64,000 bases of DNA from Rhodocaloribacter litoris (GCF_011682235.2 NZ_CP076718.1:3830400-3894399), one strand, 5' to 3'; positions 53,586 to 62,923 are shown, counted from the stretch's first letter. A program made the numbers and translations. Notes: generated by a model not told the origin, from the sequence alone.

Positions 53586-53615
53586 TTGATCGAAGGGAAA
53601 AAACTTCATACCTTC
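53586..53615 (+). promoter_or_regulatory. Possible Bacteroidota-type promoter
   Basis: TTG at 53586-53588, a 20-base spacer and TACCTTC at 53609-53615 match the TTG-N20-TAnnTT arrangement also seen before susC. The surrounding stretch is AT-rich for this genome. It lies 43 bases before the secreted-protein start at 53659. Confidence 0.4.
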
Positions 53616-53658
53616 AAAAGCTATTTCGAAGGTGTACCGGGCACACGAGACGGGTTGC

Positions 53659-54213
53659 ATGCGTTGCCTGCGGTCGACATGGGTTTTGCGGCTGGTGGTC
53701 CTCTGCCTGGGGGTCAGCCTTTTGCCGGTGCTGCTGGCGCCGGTGGCGCAGGCATCCCGGCCCGTCGCCCTTCCGTTTTCGGACTGGCTCCGGAGCCTGG
53801 TGCGCGAGCCGGTCGATGAGGCGTTCGAGCAGGCGCTCGCCCAGGCGGAGGCCCGGCGGCCCCGGTCGCTCCACGCGTTTCTGACGGCGTTCGTCGAGGC
53901 CTACGAGGCCGGGCGGGGGGCAGCCGCTGTGGCGGTGGTGTTCACGGGGGAAGCCCTTTCGGCGGAGGCCCTCATCCTGTACCTGCAGCGGCGGTACCAG
54001 CGGCTGGTCGGAGAGGGTTTGCTGCCGCGCACCGAAGTGTCGTCGGCGGTTGCCCAAGGAAAGACGTCCGAGCGCTCCGGGTCGCTGCCGGTGTTTCAGC
54101 GGGAGCGCCGCTCCGGCGTGGTGGACCGGGTCGTCGCCCCGTGCCGCAGCGGGGCGCTCGGAGCGGAACGCGCCCGGCACCTGTGCTTGTCTGAGCAGCC
54201 GCTCGGTCCCTAG
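53659..54213 (+). CDS. Hypothetical secreted protein
   Basis: The 184-residue product begins MRCLRSTWVLRLVVLCLGVS, a signal peptide ending near PVAQASR. The mature part is helical (VDEAFEQALAQAEARRPRSL, AEALILYLQRRYQRLVGEGL) with a basic C-terminus. No family is recognised. It precedes secD on the same strand by about 140 bases. Confidence 0.6.
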   Translation: MRCLRSTWVLRLVVLCLGVSLLPVLLAPVAQASRPVALPFSDWLRSLVREPVDEAFEQALAQAEARRPRSLHAFLTAFVEAYEAGRGAAAVAVVFTGEALSAEALILYLQRRYQRLVGEGLLPRTEVSSAVAQGKTSERSGSLPVFQRERRSGVVDRVVAPCRSGALGAERARHLCLSEQPLGP

Positions 54214-54356
54214 CTTCTCTTCCGGCCCGCGCCGGCGGGCCTGCCCGTCTTTTCGTTTGACACCGGTCTCCGCCGGCAGGCGGGCCGGTGATCCCGCGCC
54301 GCCGGAGGTCCGGCAGGGCGGTTCACGCAGCTTTACCAATCGTCTCGATATCTGTC

Positions 54357-56219
54357 ATGCAAGGGAACGGGTTTAAGATTTTCGTCACCGTCTTCTTTCT
54401 GGTGCTCTGTGGCTACTACCTCTACCCGACGGCCAAGAGCTATTACTACAACCAGAAAATGGCCTCGATGACCGAGGAGGAGCGGGAGGCGTACCTGCAG
54501 GAGCATTTTCAGGAGATTCGCAGCGCACAGGAGCGGGCCCTCAAGCTGGGGCTGGACCTGCTGGGCGGGATGCACGTGACGCTCGAGGTGCGCGTCGATG
54601 AGCTGATCCGGGCGCTGGCCACCGATACGGACGAAACGTTCAACGAAGTGCTGGCGGCGGCGCGGCAGCGGGCCGTCTCGGGCGACGTCTCCGTCATCGA
54701 CGCTTTCGTCGAGGAGTTCGAGCGGCGGGATCCGCAGGCCCGCCTCTCCCGCTACTTCCGCAACGAGGAGGCCGGCATCACCCGCCGCTCCAGCAACGCC
54801 GAGGTGGCGGACTACCTGCGCCGCCAGGCCGAAGAGGCCGTCGACCGGGCCATCTCGATCGTGCGGGACCGCGTCGACCGCTACGGGGTCAGCGAGCCGT
54901 CCATCCAGAAGCAGGGCACGCGGCGCATCGTCGTCGAGTTGCCCGGCATTGACGACCCCGAGCGTATCCGCGGGCTGCTCAAAGGCACGGCCCGCCTGGA
55001 GTTCCGCCTCATGGCCGACCCGGCGGAGCTGCAACGGGCGCTCCAGCGCATCATCGAGCATTATGAAACAGGGCTCGACTCCAGCCTCGTCGACACGAGC
55101 GCCGTGGCCGAGGCCGACACCACGTTCGACCCCGCCTCCCTCATCGACGAGGACGAAGGGACCGGCAACCGGCTCCTCGATGTGATGCAGCCGGTGGGGC
55201 AGGGCGTCATCTTCGGCAGCGTCCTCGAACAGGATACGGCGAAGGTGAATGCCCTGCTGCGCGACCCGGCCGTCCGGGCCATGCTGCCTCCGAACGTGAC
55301 GCTCATGTACACGGCCTCGCCTCAGGGCACCACACCCGACGGGCACGAGGTCTATTACCTGCTCGGCGTGCGCGAGGAGGTCGAACTCGACGGCAGTGTC
55401 ATCACCGACGCCCGGGTGGACTTCGACCAGTTCACCAACCAGCCGGAGGTGACGATGACGATGAACTCGGAGGGCGCCCGCACCTGGTCCCGTCTGACCG
55501 GGGCTAACGTCGGGCGCAACATCGCCATCGTGCTCGACGGCGTGGTGTATTCGTATCCGACCGTCAACGAGCGCATTCCGAGCGGGCGTTCGAGCATCAC
55601 CGGGCTGGCCTCGCGGGCGGAGGCACAGGACATCGTGACGGTGCTCAAGTCCGGGGCGTTGCCCGCGCCGGTGGACATCGTCGAGGAGCGCACCGTCGGG
55701 CCGAGCCTGGGGCAGGCCTCCATCCGGGCCGGGTTCAACTCGGTCGTGATCGGTCTGCTGCTGGTGGCGCTCTTCATGATCTTCTACTACCGCACCGGCG
55801 GCATCGTGGCGGACCTGGCCCTCATCCTGAACATCATCTTCATCCTGGGGATCCTGGCGGCCTTCGGCGCTACGCTGACGCTGCCCGGCATCGCCGGCAT
55901 CGTGCTGACGATCGGTATGGCCGTCGACGCCAACGTGCTCATCTTCGAGCGCATCCGGGAGGAACAGACCACCGGCAAGACACTCAAGGCGGCCATCGAA
56001 GGCGGGTATTCGAAAGCCCTCAGCGCCATCTTCGACGCCAACATCACGACGTTCTTCGTGGGCGTGATCCTCTACTCGTTCGGCGTCGGGCCCATCCAGG
56101 GGTTTGCCGTCACGCTCATGGCGGGCATCCTCTCGTCCATGTTCACCGCCATCGTCTTCACCCGCATCATCTTCGACTACCTGGTGATCGAGCGCCGGAT
56201 GGCCGTCAGCTACGGCTGA
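54357..56219 (+). CDS. secD: Protein translocase subunit SecD
   Basis: The 620-residue protein has a first transmembrane helix (KIFVTVFFLVLCGYYLYPTA) and the family motif LKLGLDLLGGMHVTLEV. The large periplasmic P1 domain follows (RVDRYGVSEPSIQKQGTRRI), then a C-terminal RND-type helix set with IVLTIGMAVDANVLIFERIR. With SecF it uses the proton gradient to complete export through SecYEG. secF starts about 100 bases later. The start at MQGNGFKIFV puts the first helix right after the Met. Confidence 0.96.
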   Translation: MQGNGFKIFVTVFFLVLCGYYLYPTAKSYYYNQKMASMTEEEREAYLQEHFQEIRSAQERALKLGLDLLGGMHVTLEVRVDELIRALATDTDETFNEVLAAARQRAVSGDVSVIDAFVEEFERRDPQARLSRYFRNEEAGITRRSSNAEVADYLRRQAEEAVDRAISIVRDRVDRYGVSEPSIQKQGTRRIVVELPGIDDPERIRGLLKGTARLEFRLMADPAELQRALQRIIEHYETGLDSSLVDTSAVAEADTTFDPASLIDEDEGTGNRLLDVMQPVGQGVIFGSVLEQDTAKVNALLRDPAVRAMLPPNVTLMYTASPQGTTPDGHEVYYLLGVREEVELDGSVITDARVDFDQFTNQPEVTMTMNSEGARTWSRLTGANVGRNIAIVLDGVVYSYPTVNERIPSGRSSITGLASRAEAQDIVTVLKSGALPAPVDIVEERTVGPSLGQASIRAGFNSVVIGLLLVALFMIFYYRTGGIVADLALILNIIFILGILAAFGATLTLPGIAGIVLTIGMAVDANVLIFERIREEQTTGKTLKAAIEGGYSKALSAIFDANITTFFVGVILYSFGVGPIQGFAVTLMAGILSSMFTAIVFTRIIFDYLVIERRMAVSYG

Positions 56220-56318
56220 GCCGCCGCGGTGCCTCGAAACGACCCCTCCGGTGCTCACCGGGGGCGCACGAACCGGTTACACAGGCCGCTTCGGCGGCAA
56301 CAAGCATAGAGAAACGTC

Positions 56319-57227
56319 ATGCGTATCTTCGAAAACACCCAGTTTGATTTCATCCGGAGCCGGACGAAGGGATATCTCTTCTCGGGGGTGCTGTTGCTCA
56401 TCAGCGTCGTCTCGTTCTTCGTGCACGGGCTGGAGCTGGGGATCGACTTCAGGGGCGGCATGGAGTTCGTCGTCGAGAGCGACCAGGAGCTGTCCACCGT
56501 CCGGATCCGCGGGATCCTGGCCGATGCGCTGGGGGCGGATCCGGAGGTGAAGACCTTCGGGGAGAACGCGCTGCTCGTCCGGACGCTGGCCGAGGGAGAG
56601 ATCACCCAGAAGCAGCAGCAGATCATCGAGGCCATTGCCGGGGCCTATCCGGAGGCCAACCCGCGCGTGGTCAAGACGGACATCGTCGGGCCGCGCTTTG
56701 CCGAAGACCTCAAGCGGGGCGCCATCTATGCGGTGCTGGGCTCGCTGCTGGTGATCTTCCTCTACATCCTGATTCGCTTCGAATGGCGCTTCGGCGTCGG
56801 GGCGGTGGCCGCCCTTTTCCACGACGTGACGATCACGCTGGGCGTCTTCTCGCTGCTGCACGGCTTTCTGCCGTTCTCGCTGCAGATCGACCAGGCCATC
56901 ATCGCCGCCTTCCTGACGATCGTCGGCTACTCGCTCAACGACACCGTGGTCATTTTCGACCGCATCCGGGAGTACACCACCCTGTTCAAGACGGAGCCGT
57001 ACGATCAGGTCGTCAACCGGTCGATCAACAACACGCTCAGCCGCACGGTCATCACCTCCGGCACCACCTTGCTCGTCGTGGTGACGCTCTTTATATTCGG
57101 AGGCGAAGTGCTGCGCGGGTTCGCGTTTGCGCTGATCGTCGGCATCCTGATCGGTACGTACTCGTCGATCTTCGTTGCCTCGCCCATCGTCGTCGAACTG
57201 CGGCAGCAGTCGGCAACCCGCCGGTAA
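56319..57227 (+). CDS. secF: Protein translocase subunit SecF
   Basis: The 302-residue protein has FVHGLELGIDFRGGMEFVVE, the SecF form of the glycine motif, and later AFLTIVGYSLNDTVVIFDRI and NNTLSRTVITSGTTLLVVVT. Six helices are visible. It completes SecDF with the preceding gene. A STAS-domain gene follows 35 bases later. Confidence 0.96.
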   Translation: MRIFENTQFDFIRSRTKGYLFSGVLLLISVVSFFVHGLELGIDFRGGMEFVVESDQELSTVRIRGILADALGADPEVKTFGENALLVRTLAEGEITQKQQQIIEAIAGAYPEANPRVVKTDIVGPRFAEDLKRGAIYAVLGSLLVIFLYILIRFEWRFGVGAVAALFHDVTITLGVFSLLHGFLPFSLQIDQAIIAAFLTIVGYSLNDTVVIFDRIREYTTLFKTEPYDQVVNRSINNTLSRTVITSGTTLLVVVTLFIFGGEVLRGFAFALIVGILIGTYSSIFVASPIVVELRQQSATRR

Positions 57228-57262
57228 GCAACGTGTCCACTCCTATCAAGCCCGGAGGCCCA

Positions 57263-57607
57263 ATGAACTTTAGCGTTGACGAACGATACAACGCCGTCGT
57301 GATCACCCTCAAAGGCAACGTCATGGGCGGCCCCGACGGCGCCAAGCTGCATGAGACGTTGCACGAGCTGAAAGAGCAGGGCAAGACGAACGTGGTGGTG
57401 GACCTCTCGAAGGTGAAGTTCATGAACTCGAGCGGGCTGGGGATGCTCATCAGCGGGCTGACCACGATGCGCAACGCGGGCGGCGACCTGCGCCTGGCCA
57501 ACGTGGCCGACCGCATCCAGTCCCTCCTGGTCATCACGAAACTGATCACCGTCTTCAAGCACTACGACTCGGTGGAAGAAGCCGTGAAGAGCTACGAGGA
57601 GGCGTGA
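57263..57607 (+). CDS. STAS-domain anti-sigma factor antagonist-like protein
   Basis: The 114-residue protein is a single STAS domain. The phosphorylation-site segment is VVVDLSKVKFMNSSGLGMLI, with Ser-Ser at the usual position, so it resembles SpoIIAA/RsbV-type antagonists. A CGGAGGCCCA ribosome site precedes the ATG. It is 35 bases after secF, but no cognate kinase or phosphatase is adjacent. Its partner regulator is unknown. Confidence 0.88.
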   Translation: MNFSVDERYNAVVITLKGNVMGGPDGAKLHETLHELKEQGKTNVVVDLSKVKFMNSSGLGMLISGLTTMRNAGGDLRLANVADRIQSLLVITKLITVFKHYDSVEEAVKSYEEA

Positions 57608-57697
57608 TCCTTCGGCGGGGCACGGCGTAAGCTGTTCGGGGCGCGCCGGAGGTTCGGCCCGGACGATCCCGCCGAAACACCGGCCGTGAACAACGAC

Positions 57698-57727
57698 GAA
57701 GGCGGCGAGGTGGCCCTCGTCGCCTTC
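57698..57727 (+). terminator. Probable rho-independent terminator
   Basis: GAAGGCGGCGAGG (57698-57710) pairs with CCTCGTCGCCTTC (57715-57727) through a TGGC loop; one G-T pair is included. It is followed by TCTTGTG and lies 90 bases after the STAS stop, so it should end the secD-secF-STAS transcript. Confidence 0.7.
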
Positions 57728-57740
57728 TCTTGTGTGCATG

Positions 57741-57796
57741 CGTTGCGCGTTGAACGTTGCACGTTGAACGTTGCACGTTGAACGTTGCACGTTCGG
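57741..57796. repeat. Four tandem 14-bp units (CGTTGCACGTTGAA)
   Basis: Four units run head to tail at 57741, 57755, 57769 and 57783: the first has GCG for GCA and the last ends CGG. They fill the gap before purA, 34 bases upstream of its start. Related words occur at 26744, 35424 and 39815. Confidence 0.88.
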
Positions 57797-57829
57797 CGCT
57801 TTTTCGAATCAGCATCATTCCGGAGCATC

Positions 57830-59131
57830 ATGCCAGTCACCATCGTCATCGGGAGCCAGTGGGGCGACGAGGGCAAGGGGAAGATCGTCGACCTCTTGAG
57901 TGATCAGGTGGACATCGTGGCCCGCTATCAGGGCGGTGCCAATGCGGGGCATACCATCTGCTGGGGCGACGAGACGTTCGTGCTCCACCTCGTCCCGAGC
58001 GGCATCTTTCACGAGGGGGTCACGTGTGTGATCGGCAACGGGGTCGTGCTCGATCCGGTGGCCGTCCTCGACGAGATCCGCATGATCCGGGAGCTCGGCT
58101 ACGAGGTCGAGGGGCGGCTGCTCATCTCGCACAACGCCCACCTGATCATGCCGTATCACAAGCGGATCGAGGCGGCCCGCGAGCAGGCCCGCGACGCCGG
58201 CGCCATCGGCACGACCGGCCGCGGCATCGGTCCCGCCTATGTGGACAAGTTCGCCCGCACCGGCATCCGCGTCGTCGACCTGCTCGACCGGGACGTGCTG
58301 CGCGAGAAACTCCGGGTCGCCATCGAGGAAAAAAACGCGATCCTGCGCAGCATCTATGGCGCCGAGGAACTGGACGTGGAGGCGATCATCGAGGAGTACG
58401 TCGAGTTCGACCAGCTCATCGACCCGTATGTGACGGACACCACGGAATACCTGTGCCATGCCCTGCAGGAGGGCAAGCACATCCTGGCCGAGGGGGCCCA
58501 GGGCGCGCTGCTCGACGTGGACTTCGGGACGTACCCGTTCGTCACCTCCAGCCACCCCACGGCGGGAGGCTGCTGCACGGGGCTCGGCGTGCCGCCGACG
58601 GCCGTCCGCCGCAGCATCGGCATCGTCAAGGCCTACTGCACCCGGGTGGGCAACGGTCCCTTTCCCACGGAGCTGCACGACGAGACGGGCGAGCGGCTGC
58701 GGCGCGTCGGCCACGAGTTCGGCGCCACCACGGGCCGCCCGCGCCGCTGCGGCTGGCTCGACCTGGTCGCCCTGCGCTACACGTCGATGGTCAACGGCTT
58801 CACCGACTACGCCATCACCAAGCTGGACGTGCTCACCGGGCTCGACGAGATCAAGGTCTGCGTCCGCTACCGCTACGACGGCAAGGAGACGACCCGCTTC
58901 CCCGCCGAGGTGCAGACACTCAGCCGCGTCGAGCCGGTCTACGAGTCGCTGCCCGGCTGGAAGGAGGATATCACGGGCGCCGAGCGGGTGGAGGACCTGC
59001 CGGCCGCGGCGCAACGCTACCTGCAGTTCATCGCCGGGTATACGGGGGTGGACATCAGCCTGGTCTCCACCGGGCCCAAGCGTGAGCAAACGATCCACGG
59101 CGCGGGGGTTCGTATCCGCGCCGCCGTCTGA
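57830..59131 (+). CDS. purA: Adenylosuccinate synthetase
   Basis: The 433-residue protein shows IGSQWGDEGKGKIVDLLS (GTP-binding loop with catalytic Asp), GGANAGHTI (catalytic His), GTTGRGIGPAYVDKFARTGI and HILAEGAQGALLDVDFGTYP. It makes adenylosuccinate from IMP, Asp and GTP for AMP synthesis. The start is the ATG after CGGAG; an upstream in-frame ATG would run through the repeat. Confidence 0.97.
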   Translation: MPVTIVIGSQWGDEGKGKIVDLLSDQVDIVARYQGGANAGHTICWGDETFVLHLVPSGIFHEGVTCVIGNGVVLDPVAVLDEIRMIRELGYEVEGRLLISHNAHLIMPYHKRIEAAREQARDAGAIGTTGRGIGPAYVDKFARTGIRVVDLLDRDVLREKLRVAIEEKNAILRSIYGAEELDVEAIIEEYVEFDQLIDPYVTDTTEYLCHALQEGKHILAEGAQGALLDVDFGTYPFVTSSHPTAGGCCTGLGVPPTAVRRSIGIVKAYCTRVGNGPFPTELHDETGERLRRVGHEFGATTGRPRRCGWLDLVALRYTSMVNGFTDYAITKLDVLTGLDEIKVCVRYRYDGKETTRFPAEVQTLSRVEPVYESLPGWKEDITGAERVEDLPAAAQRYLQFIAGYTGVDISLVSTGPKREQTIHGAGVRIRAAV

Positions 59132-59253
59132 GGGGCGGCCGAACCGGGTCCGGGCGGGCGGGTTGAAGGGGAGCAGATGAGGCGCTGCGCCGCGGCCGGC
59201 GGTATCCACCCCGTACCCGCGTCGTTTTCCCGTTTCCCAACCCGCCGAAGAGC

Positions 59254-60627
59254 ATGCGAGCCTATCGCATATCCGTCAACCTCAAGCTCGGGCTGATCGT
59301 CTTTGCCGTGCTGATCGCCGTGGCGTCGCTGGCCTACACCAACCGGCTGGTGCGGCAACTCGGCGAGCGGGAGCAGTCGATCATGCAGCTGTGGGGGAAG
59401 GCCTACGAGCAACTCTCCAAGGCGGCCCAGCCGCAGGAGCTCAACCCCTACCTGCCCGAGTTGCGTGCCCTCGAAGCGTTGCTGCGCCGGTGGCAGGCCG
59501 GGGAGGGCGCCGGCCTGCCATCGCCCGAAACGATCGAGCGCTACCGGCGCGCCGTCCTGTGGGCACAGAGCATGCCACAGACGAGCGAGCTCAGTTTCAT
59601 CACCGACGCCATCCTCGTCCCGAACACGTTCGACATCCCGGCCATCGTGGTCGACGCCGAGACCGGGCGCCCTGTCAACTGGCGGAACGTGCCGGGAGTA
59701 CCCGATACCCTGTCGATACGCTCTGCGGAGGATTCGCTGCGCCTGATGCACCGGCTCGAAGCGCGTCTCGACGCCATGGCCGCCGCCTTCGAGCCCATCC
59801 CCATCCGGATCGACTACGGCGATCAGCGTCTCGAACAGCGCCTCTACTTCGACGAATCGAACCTGGTCAAGCAGCTCCGGGTCTTCCCGTACGTTCAGCT
59901 CCTCTTCGTGGGGCTGTTCATCCTGGTCGGTTACCTGGGCTTCTCTTACGTTCGCCGGAGCGAGCAGAGCAGCCTGTGGGTCGGTATGGCGAAGGAGGCG
60001 GCGCACCAGCTCGGCACGCCCATCTCCAGCCTCATGGGCTGGCTCGAGGTGCTTCGCCTGCCCGGCCTGCCGCCCGCCGAGCGGCAGGCGGCCCTCGACG
60101 AAGTCGAGCGCGACGTGGAGCGCCTGCGACGGGTGGCGAACCGCTTCTCGGACATCGGCTCGTTGCCGAAACTGGAGCGGATGGCGGTGGCGCCCGTGGT
60201 GGCCCACACGGCCGACTACATCCGCCGTCGCCTGCCGCAGCAGGGCAAGCGGGTCCGGCTCGAGGTCGACGTGCCGCCCGACCTGCAGGCCCCGCTCAAC
60301 CCCGAACTGTTCGAGTGGGTGGTGGAGAACCTGCTCAAGAATGCCCTCGATGCCATCGAGACGGACGAAGGCCGCATCGAGGTGCAGGGATGGGGAGAGA
60401 ACGGCAAGGTGCACCTCGAGGTGCGTGATACCGGCAAGGGCATCGACCGGCGGCAGTGGAAGAACGTTTTCCGGCCCGGTTACAGCACCAAGAAGCGGGG
60501 CTGGGGGCTGGGCCTGAGCCTGGCCAAGCGCATCGTGGAGGACTACCACGGCGGGACGCTCACGCTGGCGGCCTCGCGCCCGGGGCAGGGCACCACCTTC
60601 CACATCGAACTGCCGGCCGGGCGCTGA
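59254..60627 (+). CDS. Sensor histidine kinase
   Basis: The 457-residue protein has an N-terminal helix (10-28), a ~180-residue extracytoplasmic domain, a second helix (212-232), and a kinase core. The phosphorylated His251 lies in MAKEAAHQLGTPISSLMGWL. The N box is ENLLKNALDAI, followed by DTGKGID and RGWGLGLSLAKRIVEDYHGG. No response regulator is adjacent, so it is an orphan kinase. The extracytoplasmic domain is not recognised. Confidence 0.92.
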   Translation: MRAYRISVNLKLGLIVFAVLIAVASLAYTNRLVRQLGEREQSIMQLWGKAYEQLSKAAQPQELNPYLPELRALEALLRRWQAGEGAGLPSPETIERYRRAVLWAQSMPQTSELSFITDAILVPNTFDIPAIVVDAETGRPVNWRNVPGVPDTLSIRSAEDSLRLMHRLEARLDAMAAAFEPIPIRIDYGDQRLEQRLYFDESNLVKQLRVFPYVQLLFVGLFILVGYLGFSYVRRSEQSSLWVGMAKEAAHQLGTPISSLMGWLEVLRLPGLPPAERQAALDEVERDVERLRRVANRFSDIGSLPKLERMAVAPVVAHTADYIRRRLPQQGKRVRLEVDVPPDLQAPLNPELFEWVVENLLKNALDAIETDEGRIEVQGWGENGKVHLEVRDTGKGIDRRQWKNVFRPGYSTKKRGWGLGLSLAKRIVEDYHGGTLTLAASRPGQGTTFHIELPAGR

Positions 60628-60636
60628 GCGGCGGGG

Positions 60637-61854
60637 TCAGAAGGGGAAGCGGATGCGGTCGCGGAGGGTTTCGGCGTCGCCCGCGATGACGGCCACGAAG
60701 ATGTCGTCGCGGTGGCGCCAGACGAGCACCTGCCGGGTGCCGAGGTCGTGCAGGTCGAAGTGGTCCTCGCTGGCGATCTGGAGGAGGATGTCGCGTTCGA
60801 GCTGGATGCGGTTGCGGTGCTGCTCCAGGAAGGCGTAGTTGAAGGTGTAGATGGTGATCGGCGCCTCCGTCTCGACGTCCTCGAACAGCAGTACCGGGAC
60901 CTCGGCGCCCTCGACCAGGGCCTGTTGCCCGACGCCGAGGAGCACGGCATCGTCGATGGCGGGGATCGTGACGCGCCGGCCGAGGCGATCCCGGACGTAG
61001 CGTTCGGCCTGCTCGGGGCTCGGCGTGTGGAAGGCGGGCTCGACCGAGGCCGCCTGGCGTGCCGCGAGCAGGATCAGGCTGGTCTCCGGCGGTTCCGGAG
61101 CCGGCGCGAGCTTCGTGAGGCCGTAGCCCACGAGCCCGGCCGACACGATGAGGGCCGCAGCCACGAGCAGCGGGCGGAGACGACGCCGGAGACGGTGGGC
61201 GAACGATGCGGCGGACGCCGGCGTCCGGGCAGCGGGCCGGGGGCGGGCCTCGCCGGCCTCCGGGGATCCGGGCGGGGGCAGGCGTTCCGGCAGGGTCGGG
61301 GGGAGCGGTGCCAGTTCGGCCTTCATCAGGCGCTGCAGGGCGTCGGGGAGCCACTCGGCCGGATCGTCGGGGAGGTCGGCCAGCAGCCGGCGTTCGGTTT
61401 CGTCGGCGGCGGCGTGCACCATCCGGCTCAGCTGTTGCCGGGCCTCGGCCAGCTGCCGGCAGGCCGTCTCCGGATCCATCTCCAGCACCGGAGCGGCCTC
61501 CATGCACGAGAGCTGTTCCACGTCGCAGAGGGTCAGCAGCAGCCGCGGAGTCTCCGGCAGGGTGAAGAAGGCCGCCGGCAGCAGCCGGTCCACCACACGC
61601 CGGTTGTGCCGGGCACGGAGGGCCTCCGGCACGGCGGCATGGCCGGCGGGGCCGGTGGTGGACCGGTGGATCTGTAGCATCACGTGCAGCAGTCCCGCTT
61701 TCGTCAGGGGAACGGGTGAGGGCGAGGCGGTGGTGGCCCGCCGGAGCGTGGCCGCCACCAGGTCGGCCGCCTCCGTTTCGTCCGCCGTGAGTAGCTGGGC
61801 GAATGCGTAGAGGCGCTCCAGGTGCTCCTGATAAGCAGGTGGATAGGCCGTCAT
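60637..61854 (-). CDS. Membrane-anchored protein with degenerate ECF sigma-like N-terminus
   Basis: The 405-residue protein has sigma region 2-like text (HLERLYAFAQLLTADETEAA) and a region 4-like helix pair (LPETPRLLLTLCDVEQLSCM, LEMDPETACRQLAEARQQL). A Pro-rich linker, one transmembrane helix (PLLVAAALIVSAGLVGYGL) and a ~140-residue C-terminal domain follow. Sigma activity is doubtful because the region 2 core is weak; it may be an anti-sigma-like or scaffolding relative. The ATG at 61854 is preferred over an upstream TTG. Convergent with the histidine kinase gene, nine bases between stops. Confidence 0.7.
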   Translation of the reverse strand: MTAYPPAYQEHLERLYAFAQLLTADETEAADLVAATLRRATTASPSPVPLTKAGLLHVMLQIHRSTTGPAGHAAVPEALRARHNRRVVDRLLPAAFFTLPETPRLLLTLCDVEQLSCMEAAPVLEMDPETACRQLAEARQQLSRMVHAAADETERRLLADLPDDPAEWLPDALQRLMKAELAPLPPTLPERLPPPGSPEAGEARPRPAARTPASAASFAHRLRRRLRPLLVAAALIVSAGLVGYGLTKLAPAPEPPETSLILLAARQAASVEPAFHTPSPEQAERYVRDRLGRRVTIPAIDDAVLLGVGQQALVEGAEVPVLLFEDVETEAPITIYTFNYAFLEQHRNRIQLERDILLQIASEDHFDLHDLGTRQVLVWRHRDDIFVAVIAGDAETLRDRIRFPF

Positions 61855-61902
61855 GGGTTGCAAGGCTCATGGGCGCCGGAGCGCCCGGTTCAGCGCTCCG
61901 GC

Positions 61903-62700
61903 TCAGACGAAGACCACATTGACCGGAGCGCCCTTTCGAATGCCCAGCAGCTCGGCCGCGTTCCCTGCATTGACGGCGATCTCGAGAAAATCGCTGCTGC
62001 CGAAGAGCACCAGCGGTTCGCCGGAAGCCACCTCGCCATAGGTGCGGTGCAGGCGTTGCAGGATCGTGTTGCCCACGAAGCATTTGATGGCGCGGCCGTT
62101 GCGGGCTTTCTCGAACGCCTGGCGCGGGATGTTGGTGATGCAGTTGCCGAAGCGGTCCACGTGGACGACCCAGCCCTGGATACCTTCCTCGTCGATGAGG
62201 GGGAGGGCCCAGTGCAGCGGCTGGAGTGTTTCGATGGGTGTGCCGACGTCGGCCAGGGTGCGCCCGGCCGTCAGGTGTGCCGCGACCGGGGCGAAGATGT
62301 CCCGCCCGTGGAACGTGTCGCTCGGCGAAGGGGTGCGCCAGAAGGCGGGCCGGTTCAGTTCCACGGCTTCGTCGGGCGGGCCGTCGAGCAGCAGGGGGAA
62401 GAGGCCGTTGTCGGCCCCCACGAACCAGTGGCCTCCCTTGCGGAGGGCGACGGCCCGGCGCCGGGTACCGACCCCGGGATCGACGACCACCAGGTGCACC
62501 GTGCCGTCCGGGAAGTACGGGACCGCGCCCCGGAGCACGAACGCGGCTTCCATGACGTCCTGCGGGGCGATCTCGTGCGTGATGTCGACCATCGTCACCG
62601 ACGGGTTGATGGACAGCACCGTGCCCTTCATGGCCGGGACGTAGGCGTCGCGCGTGCCGAAGTCGGTCGTGAGGGTGAGCAGGCGAGCAGGAGCAGTCAT
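61903..62700 (-). CDS. SAM hydrolase/chlorinase-fluorinase family protein (DUF62)
   Basis: The ~265-residue protein carries LTTDFGTRDAYVPAMKG, MVDITHEIAPQDVMEAAFVL, VDPGVGTRRRAVALR, DNGLFPLLL and FHGRDIFAPVAAHL, the signatures of S-adenosylmethionine hydroxide adenosyltransferases. Most members split SAM to adenosine and methionine with water; true halogenases are rare relatives. An in-frame ATG at 62712 is also possible. It is 48 bases upstream of the sigma-like gene on the same strand. Confidence 0.93.
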   Translation of the reverse strand: MTAPARLLTLTTDFGTRDAYVPAMKGTVLSINPSVTMVDITHEIAPQDVMEAAFVLRGAVPYFPDGTVHLVVVDPGVGTRRRAVALRKGGHWFVGADNGLFPLLLDGPPDEAVELNRPAFWRTPSPSDTFHGRDIFAPVAAHLTAGRTLADVGTPIETLQPLHWALPLIDEEGIQGWVVHVDRFGNCITNIPRQAFEKARNGRAIKCFVGNTILQRLHRTYGEVASGEPLVLFGSSDFLEIAVNAGNAAELLGIRKGAPVNVVFV

Positions 62701-62923
62701 AGACAGGTTCATCCGGGGCTGGAGGGACACGTTCGGGGCGTTACCCCGGTTTCTCTCCAGCGTTTCAAGGGCGGGAAGGCCGCCCCTGTTTTCAATGATC
62801 GTTGAAAAAAGGTGGAACAGCGCCGCATGGCGTCAGTCATAGAGGCATCACCATGGTCGGTGCCGGAGGCCGGGTACGCCGCAGGGGACGGTGCCGGCCC
62901 GTGGAAGATACGCCGTTTGGACG

